Of a stretch of 64,000 nucleotides of DNA, positions 47,303 through 55,121 are shown piece after piece. The number at the start of each line of letters is the position of its first letter. The first letter of the stretch is position 1. A program made the position numbers and the translations under genes. The DNA comes from Solirubrobacter sp963837485 (lineage in GTDB: Bacteria > Actinomycetota > Thermoleophilia > Solirubrobacterales > Solirubrobacteraceae): NCBI GenBank assembly GCA_963837485.1, contig CAWINP010000010.1, positions 124,001 through 188,000 of the forward strand, given 5' to 3'. Under the pieces are notes generated by a model. That model saw nothing but the letters and a program-made list of their open reading frames with translations, was not told the DNA's origin and searched no databases.

Positions 47303-48678
47303 GGCGGCGCGAGTTCCTGGGCGGCGCGGCTGCGCTGGCGCTGGGCGGCGCGGCGGCGGCCGAGGGCGCCACGCGCCTCACCTCCGGCCAGCGCCGTGCG
47401 CTGCGCGACGCCGTGCGCGGCCCGGTCTACTTTCCCGGCGGCCACGGCTACAACGCCGCGCGCCAGGTCTTCAACCGCCGCTTCGACGCCGTCAAGCCGC
47501 CCGCGGTGGTGCGCGTGCGCGACGCCGCCGACGTGGTCGGCGTCGCCAAGTGGGCCGACCGGTTCGACATCCCGCTCGTCGCGCGCTCCGGCGGCCACAG
47601 CTACACCGGGCAGTCGACGAGCGCGAAGGCCGTCGTCGTCGACCTCGGCGGCATGGACCGGATCTCGCTGTCGGGCACGACCGCGACGCTCGGCCCGGGC
47701 GCGCGCAACCTCCAGGTCTATGCGTCGCTCGCCGCCAAGGGGCGCGCGCTCCCGTCCGGCTCGTGCCCGACCGTGGCCGTCGGCGGGCTCGTGCTCGGCG
47801 GCGGGATGGGGCTCGCGGGCCGGATGTACGGGCTGACGCTCGACCGCGTGCGCAGCTTCGACGTCGTGACCGCCGACGGGCGGCGCCGCCGCGTGACCGG
47901 CGACGACGATCTGATGTGGGCGCTGCGCGGCGGCGGCGGGCACTTCGGGATCGTCACCGCGGTCCGGCTCGCCACCGTCGCGGCGCCGGCGCCGTCCTGG
48001 TTCCGGATCACGTATCCGCGCGCGTCGCGAGCGGAGGCGCTGGCCGCCTGGGATGACCTCAACGCCCCGCGCGAGCTGACCTCGATCGTCACGCTCAACG
48101 CATCGGGGGCGAGCGCGTTCGGCCAGTACCTCGGCTCGGAGTCGGCGCTGCGCCGGATCGTCGGCCCGCTCGCGAACGTCGCCGGCGCGAGCCTCACCAC
48201 CGGCTCCGGCACGTGGCTCGCGCTCCAGCGCCGGTGGGCCGGATGCGCCGACGGCGGCCTGCCCGCCTGCCTGCGCTTCCAACCGACCACGTTCGACGCG
48301 GCGTCCGTCTACGTCTCCCAGAAGCTCTCGGCGGCCGCGCAGGCAGCGTTCGCGAGCGCCGCCGACACCGGCGCGACGCTGATCTGCGACAGCTACGGCG
48401 GCGCGATCAACGACGTCGCCGCGGCCGCGACCGCGTTCGTGCATCGCACCGCGCGCTTCAGCGTCCAGATCCTCTCCTACACCGACGTCGCGACCGCGCG
48501 CGCCCGCGTCAACCGCGCACGCCGCCTGATCGCCCCGTTCGGCAACGGGCAGGCGTACCAGAACTACCCGGACCGAGACCTGCCGGGCCCGCTGCACGCC
48601 TACTACGGGGCGAACCTGGCCCGCCTGCAGCGAATCAAGCGCACCTACGACCCGGGTAACAGATTCAACGTCTTGTAG
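47299..48678 (+). CDS. Tat-exported berberine-bridge-type oxidase with bicovalent FAD
   Basis: A 459-residue protein. It starts with a twin-arginine signal RRREFLGGAAALALGG, so it is exported folded. The FAD domain has VARSGGHSYTGQS with His100 and PSGSCPTVAVGGLVLGGGMG with Cys156, the two residues that link FAD in bicovalent members. WALRGGGGHFGIVTAVRLAT and the C-terminal BBE motif KRTYDPGNRFNVL follow. GTG 47299 overlaps the ligase stop as GTGA. It overlaps the convergent YbjQ-like gene by 14 bases. Such oxidases use oxygen to oxidise alcohols, sugars or phenolic side chains. It may prepare the aryl substrate outside the cell. Confidence 0.93.
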   Translation: MRRREFLGGAAALALGGAAAAEGATRLTSGQRRALRDAVRGPVYFPGGHGYNAARQVFNRRFDAVKPPAVVRVRDAADVVGVAKWADRFDIPLVARSGGHSYTGQSTSAKAVVVDLGGMDRISLSGTTATLGPGARNLQVYASLAAKGRALPSGSCPTVAVGGLVLGGGMGLAGRMYGLTLDRVRSFDVVTADGRRRRVTGDDDLMWALRGGGGHFGIVTAVRLATVAAPAPSWFRITYPRASRAEALAAWDDLNAPRELTSIVTLNASGASAFGQYLGSESALRRIVGPLANVAGASLTTGSGTWLALQRRWAGCADGGLPACLRFQPTTFDAASVYVSQKLSAAAQAAFASAADTGATLICDSYGGAINDVAAAATAFVHRTARFSVQILSYTDVATARARVNRARRLIAPFGNGQAYQNYPDRDLPGPLHAYYGANLARLQRIKRTYDPGNRFNVL

Positions 48679-48985
48679 CCCTCACGGCGGTGCCGTAGGC
48701 GCAGATCTCCGTCCACGTCCCGCCCAGCTCGGACGTGTCGAAGCGGAACGCCAGGATCGCGTTCGCGCCCTTGGCCTCGGCCTCCTCGACGAGCCGCTCG
48801 GTCGCGTGATCGCGCCCCTCGGCGAGCATCTTGGTCATCCCCTTCAGCTCGCCGCCGACGAGCGACTTGAACGACGCGCCGATCTGCGAGCCGACGTTGC
48901 GGGAGCGCACCGTGAGCCCGAACACCTCGCCGAGGACCTCCTCGATCTCGTAACCGGGGAGGTCGTTCATCGTCGAGATCAGCAC
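48665..48985 (-). CDS. YbjQ-family protein
   Basis: A 106-residue protein, MNDLPGYEIEEVLGEVFGLT, VRSRNVGSQIGASFKSLVGG, ATERLVEEAEAKGANAILAF, RFDTSELGGTWTEICAYGTA. This is the heavy-metal-binding-domain (YbjQ) family of pentameric small proteins. GTG 48985 is preferred with GTGGAG upstream; a longer start lacks homology. Role unknown. Confidence 0.9.
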   Translation of the reverse strand: MLISTMNDLPGYEIEEVLGEVFGLTVRSRNVGSQIGASFKSLVGGELKGMTKMLAEGRDHATERLVEEAEAKGANAILAFRFDTSELGGTWTEICAYGTAVRATRR

Positions 48986-48989
48986 CGGT

Positions 48990-49553
48990 TCATCTCCACT
49001 TGACGCTGCAGCCGCGCGCGTGGCGCTGCGGCTCCGCCACGGGCTGCCCCGCGAGGACCGCGTCAAGCGCGCCCCGCAGCCAGCTCGCGTTCTGCGAAGG
49101 ATCCTGATGATCGCCGTCCGGCGCGCCGCGGTACACGAGTTTCTGCTCTCCGTCGAACACGAACACGTGCGGCGTCACCTCGGCGCCGAGCGCCGCCGCG
49201 ACCTCCTGCGTCTCGTCATGGAGATACGGATACGGCCAGCCCTGATCGCGCACGAACTGCTGCATCCGCTCCAGCGAGTCGGCCGGGTAGCGCGCGGCGT
49301 CGTTGGCGTTGATGGCGAGGAAGCGCACGCCGCGCGCCTGATAGTCCTCCGCGGCGGCTTTCAGGCGCGGGTTCCAGGCGATCACGTACGGGCAGTGGTT
49401 GCAGGTGACCACGACCACGGTCGCCGCCGGCGCGTCGTCGAGCGGGGCGCTGTGCAACGCCCCGTCGGTGTCGGGAAGCGTGAACGGCGGGAGGGGATCG
49501 CCGATCGACAATTGGGTGGTTGCCACCTCAAGCAGGCTATCGTCCCGCGCCAT
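48990..49553 (-). CDS. thioredoxin-like (AhpC/TSA-type) redoxin
   Basis: A 187-residue protein: LSIGDPLPPFTLPDTDGALH, VVVVTCNHCPYVIAWNPRLK (active-site CNHC), FLAINANDAARYPADSLERM and VTPHVFVFDGEQKLVYRGAP. The CNHCPY motif defines the common thioredoxin-family redoxins with resolving cysteine in CxxC. ATG 49553 would overlap the metY ATG on the other strand by 2 bases. GTG 49526 (VATTQLSIGD) is a plausible alternative. It reduces or oxidises thiols in the cytoplasm. Confidence 0.88.
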   Translation of the reverse strand: MARDDSLLEVATTQLSIGDPLPPFTLPDTDGALHSAPLDDAPAATVVVVTCNHCPYVIAWNPRLKAAAEDYQARGVRFLAINANDAARYPADSLERMQQFVRDQGWPYPYLHDETQEVAAALGAEVTPHVFVFDGEQKLVYRGAPDGDHQDPSQNASWLRGALDAVLAGQPVAEPQRHARGCSVKWR

Positions 49554-50835
49554 GAGCGACCCCGAGGACCGCCGGTGGGGAATGCGCACGCGGGCGATCC
49601 ACGCCGGCGCCAGACCCGACCCGACCACCGGCGCCAGAGCGGTCCCGATCTACCAGACGACGTCGTTCGTGTTCGAGGACACCGAGGACGCCGCCGACCT
49701 GTTCGCGCTGCAGAAGTACGGCAACGTCTACTCGCGCCTCGGCAACCCGACGGTCGCGGTCTTCGAGGAGCGGATCGCGTCGCTGGAGGGCGGGATCGGC
49801 GCGGTCGCGACCGCCAGCGGCCAGGCGGCGGAGACGCTGCTGTTCACGCAGCTGTGCGACGCGGGCGACCATGTCGTGGCCAGCAGCGCGCTGTACGGCG
49901 GCACGTACACGCTGCTCAACGTGACGCTGCGGCGGCTGGGGATCGACACCACGTTCGTGGCGCCTGACGACCCGGCCGCGTTCGCCGCCGCGATCACGCC
50001 GCGCACGAGGCTCCTCTACACCGAGATCGTCGCCAACCCGGCCGGCACGGTCGCCGACCTGGAGGCGCTCGCGGGCGCCGCGCACGGCGCCGGAATCCCG
50101 CTGGTGGTCGACTCCACGCTCGCCTCGCCGTACCTGTGCCGCCCGCTGGACTTCGGCGCCGACATCGTCATCCACTCGGCGACGAAGTTCCTCGGCGGCC
50201 ACGGCACCTCGATCGGCGGCGTGGTCGTGGACTCCGGGCGCTTCCCGTGGGACAACGGCAACTTCCCGGTGATGACCGAGCCGGTCGCCACCTACGGCAA
50301 CCTGCGCTTCTTCGACAACTTCGGCGAGTACGGGTTCGCGACCAAGCTGCGCGTCGAGGGCCTGCGCAACCTCGGCGGCGTGCTGTCGCCGTTCAACGCG
50401 TTCCTGCTGCTGCAGGGGATGGAGACGCTGCCGCTGCGGATGGAGGCGCACGTGCGCAACGCCCAGCAGATCGCCAAGTGGCTGCGCGACGACCCGCGCG
50501 TCGCCTGGGTGCGCTACGGGGGGCTGCCGGACGACCCGAACCACGAGCTCGCGAAGAAGTACCTGCCGCGCGGGCCGGGCTCGGTCTTCTCGTTCGGCGT
50601 GCACGGCGGCCGCGAGGCGGGCGAGGCCTTCATCGGCAACGTCGAGCTGTGCTCGCACCTCGCCAACGTCGGCGACACGAAGACGCTCGTCATCCACCCG
50701 GGCTCGACGACGCACCGCCAGCTCTCCGAGGAGGCGCTCGAACGGGCGGGCGTCTCGCCCGAGCTCGTGCGGATCAGCGTCGGCATCGAGGACGCCGACG
50801 ACGTCATCTACGACCTCGACCGGGCGCTCGGATGA
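49552..50835 (+). CDS. metY: O-acetylhomoserine sulfhydrylase / aminocarboxypropyltransferase
   Basis: A 427-residue PLP enzyme: TRAIHAGARPDPTTGARAVP, IYQTTSFVFEDTEDAADLFA, YSRLGNPTVAVFEERIASLE, the PLP-lysine motif IHSATKFLGGHGTSIGGVVV, and the end SIGIEDADDVIYDLDRALG-like GIEDADDVIYDLDRAL. These match MetY rather than MetB. It makes homocysteine from O-acetylhomoserine and sulfide. Its stop overlaps the next gene as ATGA. With metX downstream it forms the direct sulfhydrylation route. No SAM riboswitch was found before it. Confidence 0.92.
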   Translation: MSDPEDRRWGMRTRAIHAGARPDPTTGARAVPIYQTTSFVFEDTEDAADLFALQKYGNVYSRLGNPTVAVFEERIASLEGGIGAVATASGQAAETLLFTQLCDAGDHVVASSALYGGTYTLLNVTLRRLGIDTTFVAPDDPAAFAAAITPRTRLLYTEIVANPAGTVADLEALAGAAHGAGIPLVVDSTLASPYLCRPLDFGADIVIHSATKFLGGHGTSIGGVVVDSGRFPWDNGNFPVMTEPVATYGNLRFFDNFGEYGFATKLRVEGLRNLGGVLSPFNAFLLLQGMETLPLRMEAHVRNAQQIAKWLRDDPRVAWVRYGGLPDDPNHELAKKYLPRGPGSVFSFGVHGGREAGEAFIGNVELCSHLANVGDTKTLVIHPGSTTHRQLSEEALERAGVSPELVRISVGIEDADDVIYDLDRALG

Positions 50836-51311
50836 GCTGGGAGCCGCCTTCCGCCGCCGAGCGCCGCCGGATCCTGCGCGGCGCGCGCACGATCGCCGTC
50901 GTCGGCGCGTCGTCGAATCCCGCGCGGGCGAGCAACTTCGTGCTCACCTACCTGATGTCCTCGAGCGCCGACTACCAGGTCTGGCCGGTCTCGCCGCGCG
51001 AGGACGAGATCCTCGGCGTCCGTGCGTATCCCTCCCTGGCCGAGCTGCCAGGGGAGCCTGACATCGTCGACGTCTTCCGGCGCGTGGACGCGCTGCCGGA
51101 GGTGGCGCGGGAAGCGATCGCGGCGGACGCGAAGGTGTTCTGGATGCAGCTCGGCCTCCACAGCGACGACGCGGTGGAGATCGCGCACTCGGCGGGGCTG
51201 CAGGTCGTCAGCAACCGCTGCGTGAAGATCGAGCACGCCCGCTTCCATGGCGGGCTGCACCTTGCCGGGTTCGACACGGGCGTGATCTCCTCGCGGCGCA
51301 CCCGTGGTTGA
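50832..51311 (+). CDS. CoA-binding (Rossmann) domain protein of the met operon
   Basis: A 159-residue single-domain protein with ARTIAVVGASSNPARASNFV, QVWPVSPREDEILGVRAYPS, DIVDVFRRVDALPEVAREAI and KVFWMQLGLHSDDAVEIAHS. This is the YccU-type CoA-binding fold. It is coupled to metY by ATGA and overlaps metX by 8 bases. Such genes often sit beside or are fused to metY. The biochemical role is unknown; sensing acetyl-CoA supply for MetX is a guess. Confidence 0.9.
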   Translation: MSWEPPSAAERRRILRGARTIAVVGASSNPARASNFVLTYLMSSSADYQVWPVSPREDEILGVRAYPSLAELPGEPDIVDVFRRVDALPEVAREAIAADAKVFWMQLGLHSDDAVEIAHSAGLQVVSNRCVKIEHARFHGGLHLAGFDTGVISSRRTRG

Positions 51312-52272
51312 GCGGCTCGACTCCGTCACGCTGGAGTCGGGCGCGGTGATCGCGCCGGTCGACGTGGCCTACACGGACTACGGGCCGAGGGGAGCGCCGG
51401 TTGTCGTCGTGCATCACGCTCTCACCGGTGACGCCGACTCGGCGGACTGGTGGGACACGCTCGTCGGTCCCGGACGGCCGGTCGACACCGACCGCTTCCG
51501 CGTCATCTGCTCGAACCTGCTCGGAGGCTGCAAGGGGACGACGGGTCCATCGTCGATCGATCCGTCCACGGGCGAGCCGTACGGACTCAACTTCCCGCTC
51601 TTCTCGATCCGCGATCTCGTCACCGTGCAGCGGGCGCTGCTGACCGCGCTCGGTGTCTCGAAAGTGCATGCCGCGGTCGGCGGATCGCTGGGCGGGATGC
51701 AGGCGCTGCAGTGGTCGCTCGACCACCCGGACGAGGTCGAGCGCGCCGTGCTGATCTGCTGCACGGCGCGGCTGACCGACCAGAACATCGCGTTCACGAA
51801 GGTCGCGCGCGAGGCGATCCTGCGCTACGGCGCGATGGACGTCGCGCGCATGATGGCTCACATCACGTACCTCTCGGTCGAGTCGATGGGGATGAAGTTC
51901 GACCGCGCGCGCCGCGCCCCGGAAGCGGGGATGAGCTTCGAATCCGACTTCGAGGTCGAGCACTATCTCGACTATCAGGCGAAGATCTTCCTCGCCCGCT
52001 TCGATCCGCTGACCTACCTCTACCTGTCGCGGGTCATGGACTACTTCGAGCCGTTCCGAGATCACGCCGGAACCCCGTCGACGAACTACGTGCTCGTCTC
52101 CTTCGACAGCGACTGGCGCTTCGGCACGGAGCACTCCGAGTACATCGAGTCGGAGCTGCTCTCTCGAGGCGCGTCGGTCTCCCGGCACGAGGTCCGGTCG
52201 CCGTGGGGCCACGACTCGTTCCTCATGGACGTCCCGGAGTACCACGCGCTCGTGCGACAGTTCATCAGATGA
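51304..52272 (+). CDS. metX: homoserine O-acyltransferase
   Basis: A 322-residue alpha/beta-hydrolase-fold transferase: VVVVHHALTGDADSADWWDT, CSNLLGGCKGTTGPSSIDPS, nucleophile Ser128 in AVGGSLGGMQALQW, and VRSPWGHDSFLMD with the catalytic His. It starts with GTG 51304 inside the end of the CoA-binding gene. It acylates homoserine for MetY. Acetyl versus succinyl donor cannot be decided by eye; MetY next door favours acetyl. Confidence 0.92.
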   Translation: MVERLDSVTLESGAVIAPVDVAYTDYGPRGAPVVVVHHALTGDADSADWWDTLVGPGRPVDTDRFRVICSNLLGGCKGTTGPSSIDPSTGEPYGLNFPLFSIRDLVTVQRALLTALGVSKVHAAVGGSLGGMQALQWSLDHPDEVERAVLICCTARLTDQNIAFTKVAREAILRYGAMDVARMMAHITYLSVESMGMKFDRARRAPEAGMSFESDFEVEHYLDYQAKIFLARFDPLTYLYLSRVMDYFEPFRDHAGTPSTNYVLVSFDSDWRFGTEHSEYIESELLSRGASVSRHEVRSPWGHDSFLMDVPEYHALVRQFIR

Positions 52273-53213
52273 TCCCCACGGTCGCCTGGACCGGCGACGC
52301 GCTCGAGATCCTCGACCAGACGCGGCTCCCGGAGGAGGAGGTCGTGCTGCGGCTGACGACCGCCGACCAGGTGATCGATGCCCTGCGCCGTCTGGCGGTG
52401 CGGGGTGCGCCGGCGATCGGCGTGGCCGGTGCGTTCGGGGCGGTCCTGGCGCCGGGGGATGCGGAGCGGATCGCCTCCGCGCGGCCGACCGCGCACAACC
52501 TGCGCTGGGCGGTCGAGCGGGTCATGCGCGCCGATGACCGCGAGGCTGAGGCCATGGCGATCTGGCGCGAGGACGTGGAGGCGTGCCGGCGCATCGGCGC
52601 GTTCGGCGCGGGCGAGCTGCCCGGCTCGCGGTTCCTGACGATCTGCAACGCGGGGCGGCTGGCGACGACGGGAATCGGGACGGCGCTGGCGCCCGTGTAT
52701 GCGAAGGCGCAGGCCGGCGAGGCAGTCGAGGTGTTCGCCTGCGAGACGCGGCCGCTGCGCCAGGGGGCTCGGCTGACGGCGTGGGAGCTGGCCGACGCGG
52801 GCGTGCCGGTCACGGTGCTGCCGGACGGGGCGGCGGGCGCACTGCTGGCCTCGGGTCGCGTCGACGCCGTGATCACGGGCTGCGACCGGGTGGCGGCCAA
52901 CGGCGACGTGGCGAACAAGATCGGGACGCTCGGCCTCGCGATCGCGGCGCGCCACCACGGCGTGCCGTTCTACGTGCTCGGGCCGCGCTCGACGCTCGAC
53001 GTGGCGACGCCGTCGGGCGATGCGATCGAGATCGAGCAGCGGGCCGCGTCCGAGCTCGCCGTCGCGTCCGGCGCGCGCGTGTGGAACCCCGCCTTCGACG
53101 TCACTCCGGCTGCGCTCGTGACCGCGCTGATCACCGACGCCGGCGTGCTGCGCTCGCCGTACGGACCCGCCATCGAAGCGGCCGTATCTGGAGCTGGGGC
53201 GCCGGGGTCCTAG
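52269..53213 (+). CDS. mtnA: S-methyl-5-thioribose-1-phosphate isomerase
   Basis: A 314-residue MtnA/eIF2B-type sugar-phosphate isomerase. VAWTGDALEILDQTRLPEEE, RRLAVRGAPAIGVAGAFGAV, the catalytic Cys in TICNAGRLATTGIGTALAPV and catalytic Asp in ITGCDRVAANGDVANKIGTL. ATG 52269 overlaps the metX stop. It starts recycling of methylthioribose from polyamine and SAM use back to methionine, so the operon joins synthesis and salvage. Confidence 0.93.
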   Translation: MIPTVAWTGDALEILDQTRLPEEEVVLRLTTADQVIDALRRLAVRGAPAIGVAGAFGAVLAPGDAERIASARPTAHNLRWAVERVMRADDREAEAMAIWREDVEACRRIGAFGAGELPGSRFLTICNAGRLATTGIGTALAPVYAKAQAGEAVEVFACETRPLRQGARLTAWELADAGVPVTVLPDGAAGALLASGRVDAVITGCDRVAANGDVANKIGTLGLAIAARHHGVPFYVLGPRSTLDVATPSGDAIEIEQRAASELAVASGARVWNPAFDVTPAALVTALITDAGVLRSPYGPAIEAAVSGAGAPGS

Positions 53214-53232
53214 GTACCGACATGATGGCCGC

Positions 53233-54126
53233 TCACAAGTTCACCTTCCCGGTCGTCCGCGAGCTGATCCCCTCGACCACCGCGCGAATCAACGGGTGCT
53301 CCTCGGAGCCCGAGCGCGCGGCGACGAACACCCTGCGCTCCAGCGGCGGGTCCAGCTCGCGCAGCGAGACCCCGGTCGCGGCGTAGGCCCCGAGCCGCGG
53401 TACCAGCGCGACGCCGACGCCCGCCGCGGCAAGCGAGCACGCGACGCTGAAGTCGCCGGTGTCCGCGACGATCCGCGGCTCGAAGCCGGCCGCGCGGCAC
53501 GCCCGGCGGACGAGCTCGCCGCACGACGTGGAGGCCGGCGGGGCGATCCAGTCGCGCTCGGCGTAATCGGCGAGGCGTGCGGCGCCGCCAAGCTCGCCGC
53601 GCTCCGCGAGCAGCAGCGGCTCGGTCAGCATCTCCGCCCGCCGGAGGTCCCGCGCGGCGTCGCGCCCGACCAGGTCGTACTCGTGCGCGACGGCGACATC
53701 GACACGGGCCAGCGCGAGCGCGGGCAGGCTCTCGTGCGGCTCCAGCTCGATCAGCTCGACGCGCAGCCGCGGGTGGCTTTGCCTCAGCGCGGCCAGCGGC
53801 TCGCCAAGCAGCGCGCGCGTTGCCGTCGGGAACGACGCGAGCCTCACCGTCCCCGTCAATTCGGAGGCGGTCCGGGCGAGCGTGGCGTCCGCGCGCTCGA
53901 GGGCGGCGAGCACGTCGTGCGCGTGGGGGAGCAGGAGCCGCGCGGTCTCGGTCAGCGTGATCCCGCGGCCGCGGCGCTCGATCAGCGCGCGGCCGGCCTC
54001 GCGCTCGAGCGCGGCGAGCTGCTGCGAGACGGCCGACGGCGTGTACCCGAGCGCCTCGGCGGCGCCGGACACGCTCCCGTGCGCGGCGACCTCGCGCAGG
54101 ACGAGCAGGCGGCGCGTGTCAAGCAT
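53233..54126 (-). CDS. LysR-family transcriptional regulator
   Basis: A 297-residue protein with N-terminal winged helix-turn-helix VAAHGSVSGAAEALGYTPSA and VSQQLAALEREAGRALIERR. A LysR effector-binding domain follows (TGTVRLASFPTATRALLGEP, LVPRLGAYAATGVSLRELDP). It is divergent from an EamA exporter gene with an inverted repeat between the starts. It probably activates that exporter in response to its substrate. Confidence 0.94.
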   Translation of the reverse strand: MLDTRRLLVLREVAAHGSVSGAAEALGYTPSAVSQQLAALEREAGRALIERRGRGITLTETARLLLPHAHDVLAALERADATLARTASELTGTVRLASFPTATRALLGEPLAALRQSHPRLRVELIELEPHESLPALALARVDVAVAHEYDLVGRDAARDLRRAEMLTEPLLLAERGELGGAARLADYAERDWIAPPASTSCGELVRRACRAAGFEPRIVADTGDFSVACSLAAAGVGVALVPRLGAYAATGVSLRELDPPLERRVFVAARSGSEEHPLIRAVVEGISSRTTGKVNL

Positions 54127-54147
54127 GTAGCGATCCTACATCGTCAT

Positions 54148-54166
54148 ACAAGGAAGTTTCGCTTGT
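54148..54166. promoter_or_regulatory. LysR-type binding site
   Basis: ACAAG-N9-CTTGT lies between the lysR and EamA starts, 22 bases before lysR. Dyad spacing fits the LysR T-N11-A class. Confidence 0.55.
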
Positions 54167-54197
54167 GCTTCAACATCGTGGCGCCGACGATGCGGGC

Positions 54198-55121
54198 ATG
54201 TCACGCGCCTGGGCCGCCGCCGCGCTGGTCGTCGTCCTCTGGGCGAGCGCGTTCGCGGCGATCCGCGCGGCGCTGGAGGGGTTCACGGCGATCGAGCTGT
54301 CGGTGCTGCGCCTGCTCGTCGCCTCGCTGGCGCTGGCCGCGATCGCGCCGGTCGCCCGCCTGCGGCGGCCTGCGCGAGCGGATCTCCCCGCGATCTTCGC
54401 CGCCGGTGCGACGGGCATGACCGCCTACCAGCTGCTGCTCAACACCGGCGAGCGCACGGTCACCGCGGGCACCGCGAGCCTGCTCGTGAGCACCGGGCCG
54501 ATCTTCGTCGCGCTGCTGGCGGCGCTCACGCTCGGCGAGCGGCTGAACAAACGCGAACGCCTGGGACTCGGCGTCGCGTTCTCCGGCGCGCTCGTGATCG
54601 CGCTCGGCCAGGGCGGCGGGTTCAAGCTGTCCGGCGGAGCGCTGATCGTGCTCGCCGCCGCCGTCTCCCAGGCCGCGTTCTTCGTCATCCAGAAGCCGCT
54701 GCTCGCGCGCTACAGCGCGTTCGAGGTGACCACGTACGCGATGTGGGCGGCGACGCTGCTGATCCTGCCGCTCGGCGCGGGCGTCCCCCGCGCGGTCGCG
54801 CACGCCGGCGCTGAGTCCGTGATCGCCGTCGCCGTGCTCGCGCTCGGCGCCTCGGCCGTCGGCTTCTTCGCCTGGGCGTTCGCGAGCTCGAAGCTCCCCA
54901 TCGCCCGCCTCAGCGCCTCGCTCTACGCCGTTCCCGTCGTCGCCATCCTCGTCGCGCTGGTCTGGCTGGGAGAGCTGCCGTCGGCCGCGTCGGTCGCAGG
55001 CGGCGCGCTCGCGCTGGCGGGAGTGGCGCTCGCGGCCGGGTATACCTACCGGCGTGACACTCCTGGCCGAGTCCGATCGCGCCGAGGCGGTCCGCGTCGG
55101 CGACGCCGCGCTGTCGTTTGA
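54198..55121 (+). CDS. EamA/DMT-family transporter
   Basis: A 307-residue ten-helix exporter with two EamA halves: AAALVVVLWASAFAAIRAAL, NTGERTVTAGTASLLVSTGP, ALLAALTLGERLNKRERLGL, SKLPIARLSASLYAVPVVAI and LVALVWLGELPSAASVAGGA. It probably exports amino acids or other metabolites. Its basic tail overlaps the acyl-CoA synthetase gene by 68 bases in another frame. Regulated by the divergent LysR gene. Confidence 0.92.
   Translation: MSRAWAAAALVVVLWASAFAAIRAALEGFTAIELSVLRLLVASLALAAIAPVARLRRPARADLPAIFAAGATGMTAYQLLLNTGERTVTAGTASLLVSTGPIFVALLAALTLGERLNKRERLGLGVAFSGALVIALGQGGGFKLSGGALIVLAAAVSQAAFFVIQKPLLARYSAFEVTTYAMWAATLLILPLGAGVPRAVAHAGAESVIAVAVLALGASAVGFFAWAFASSKLPIARLSASLYAVPVVAILVALVWLGELPSAASVAGGALALAGVALAAGYTYRRDTPGRVRSRRGGPRRRRRAVV

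Noticed and set aside
49400..49551. SAM riboswitch before metY
   Set aside because: No GNCATGAGNGGC-like core was found and the stretch is inside the redoxin gene.
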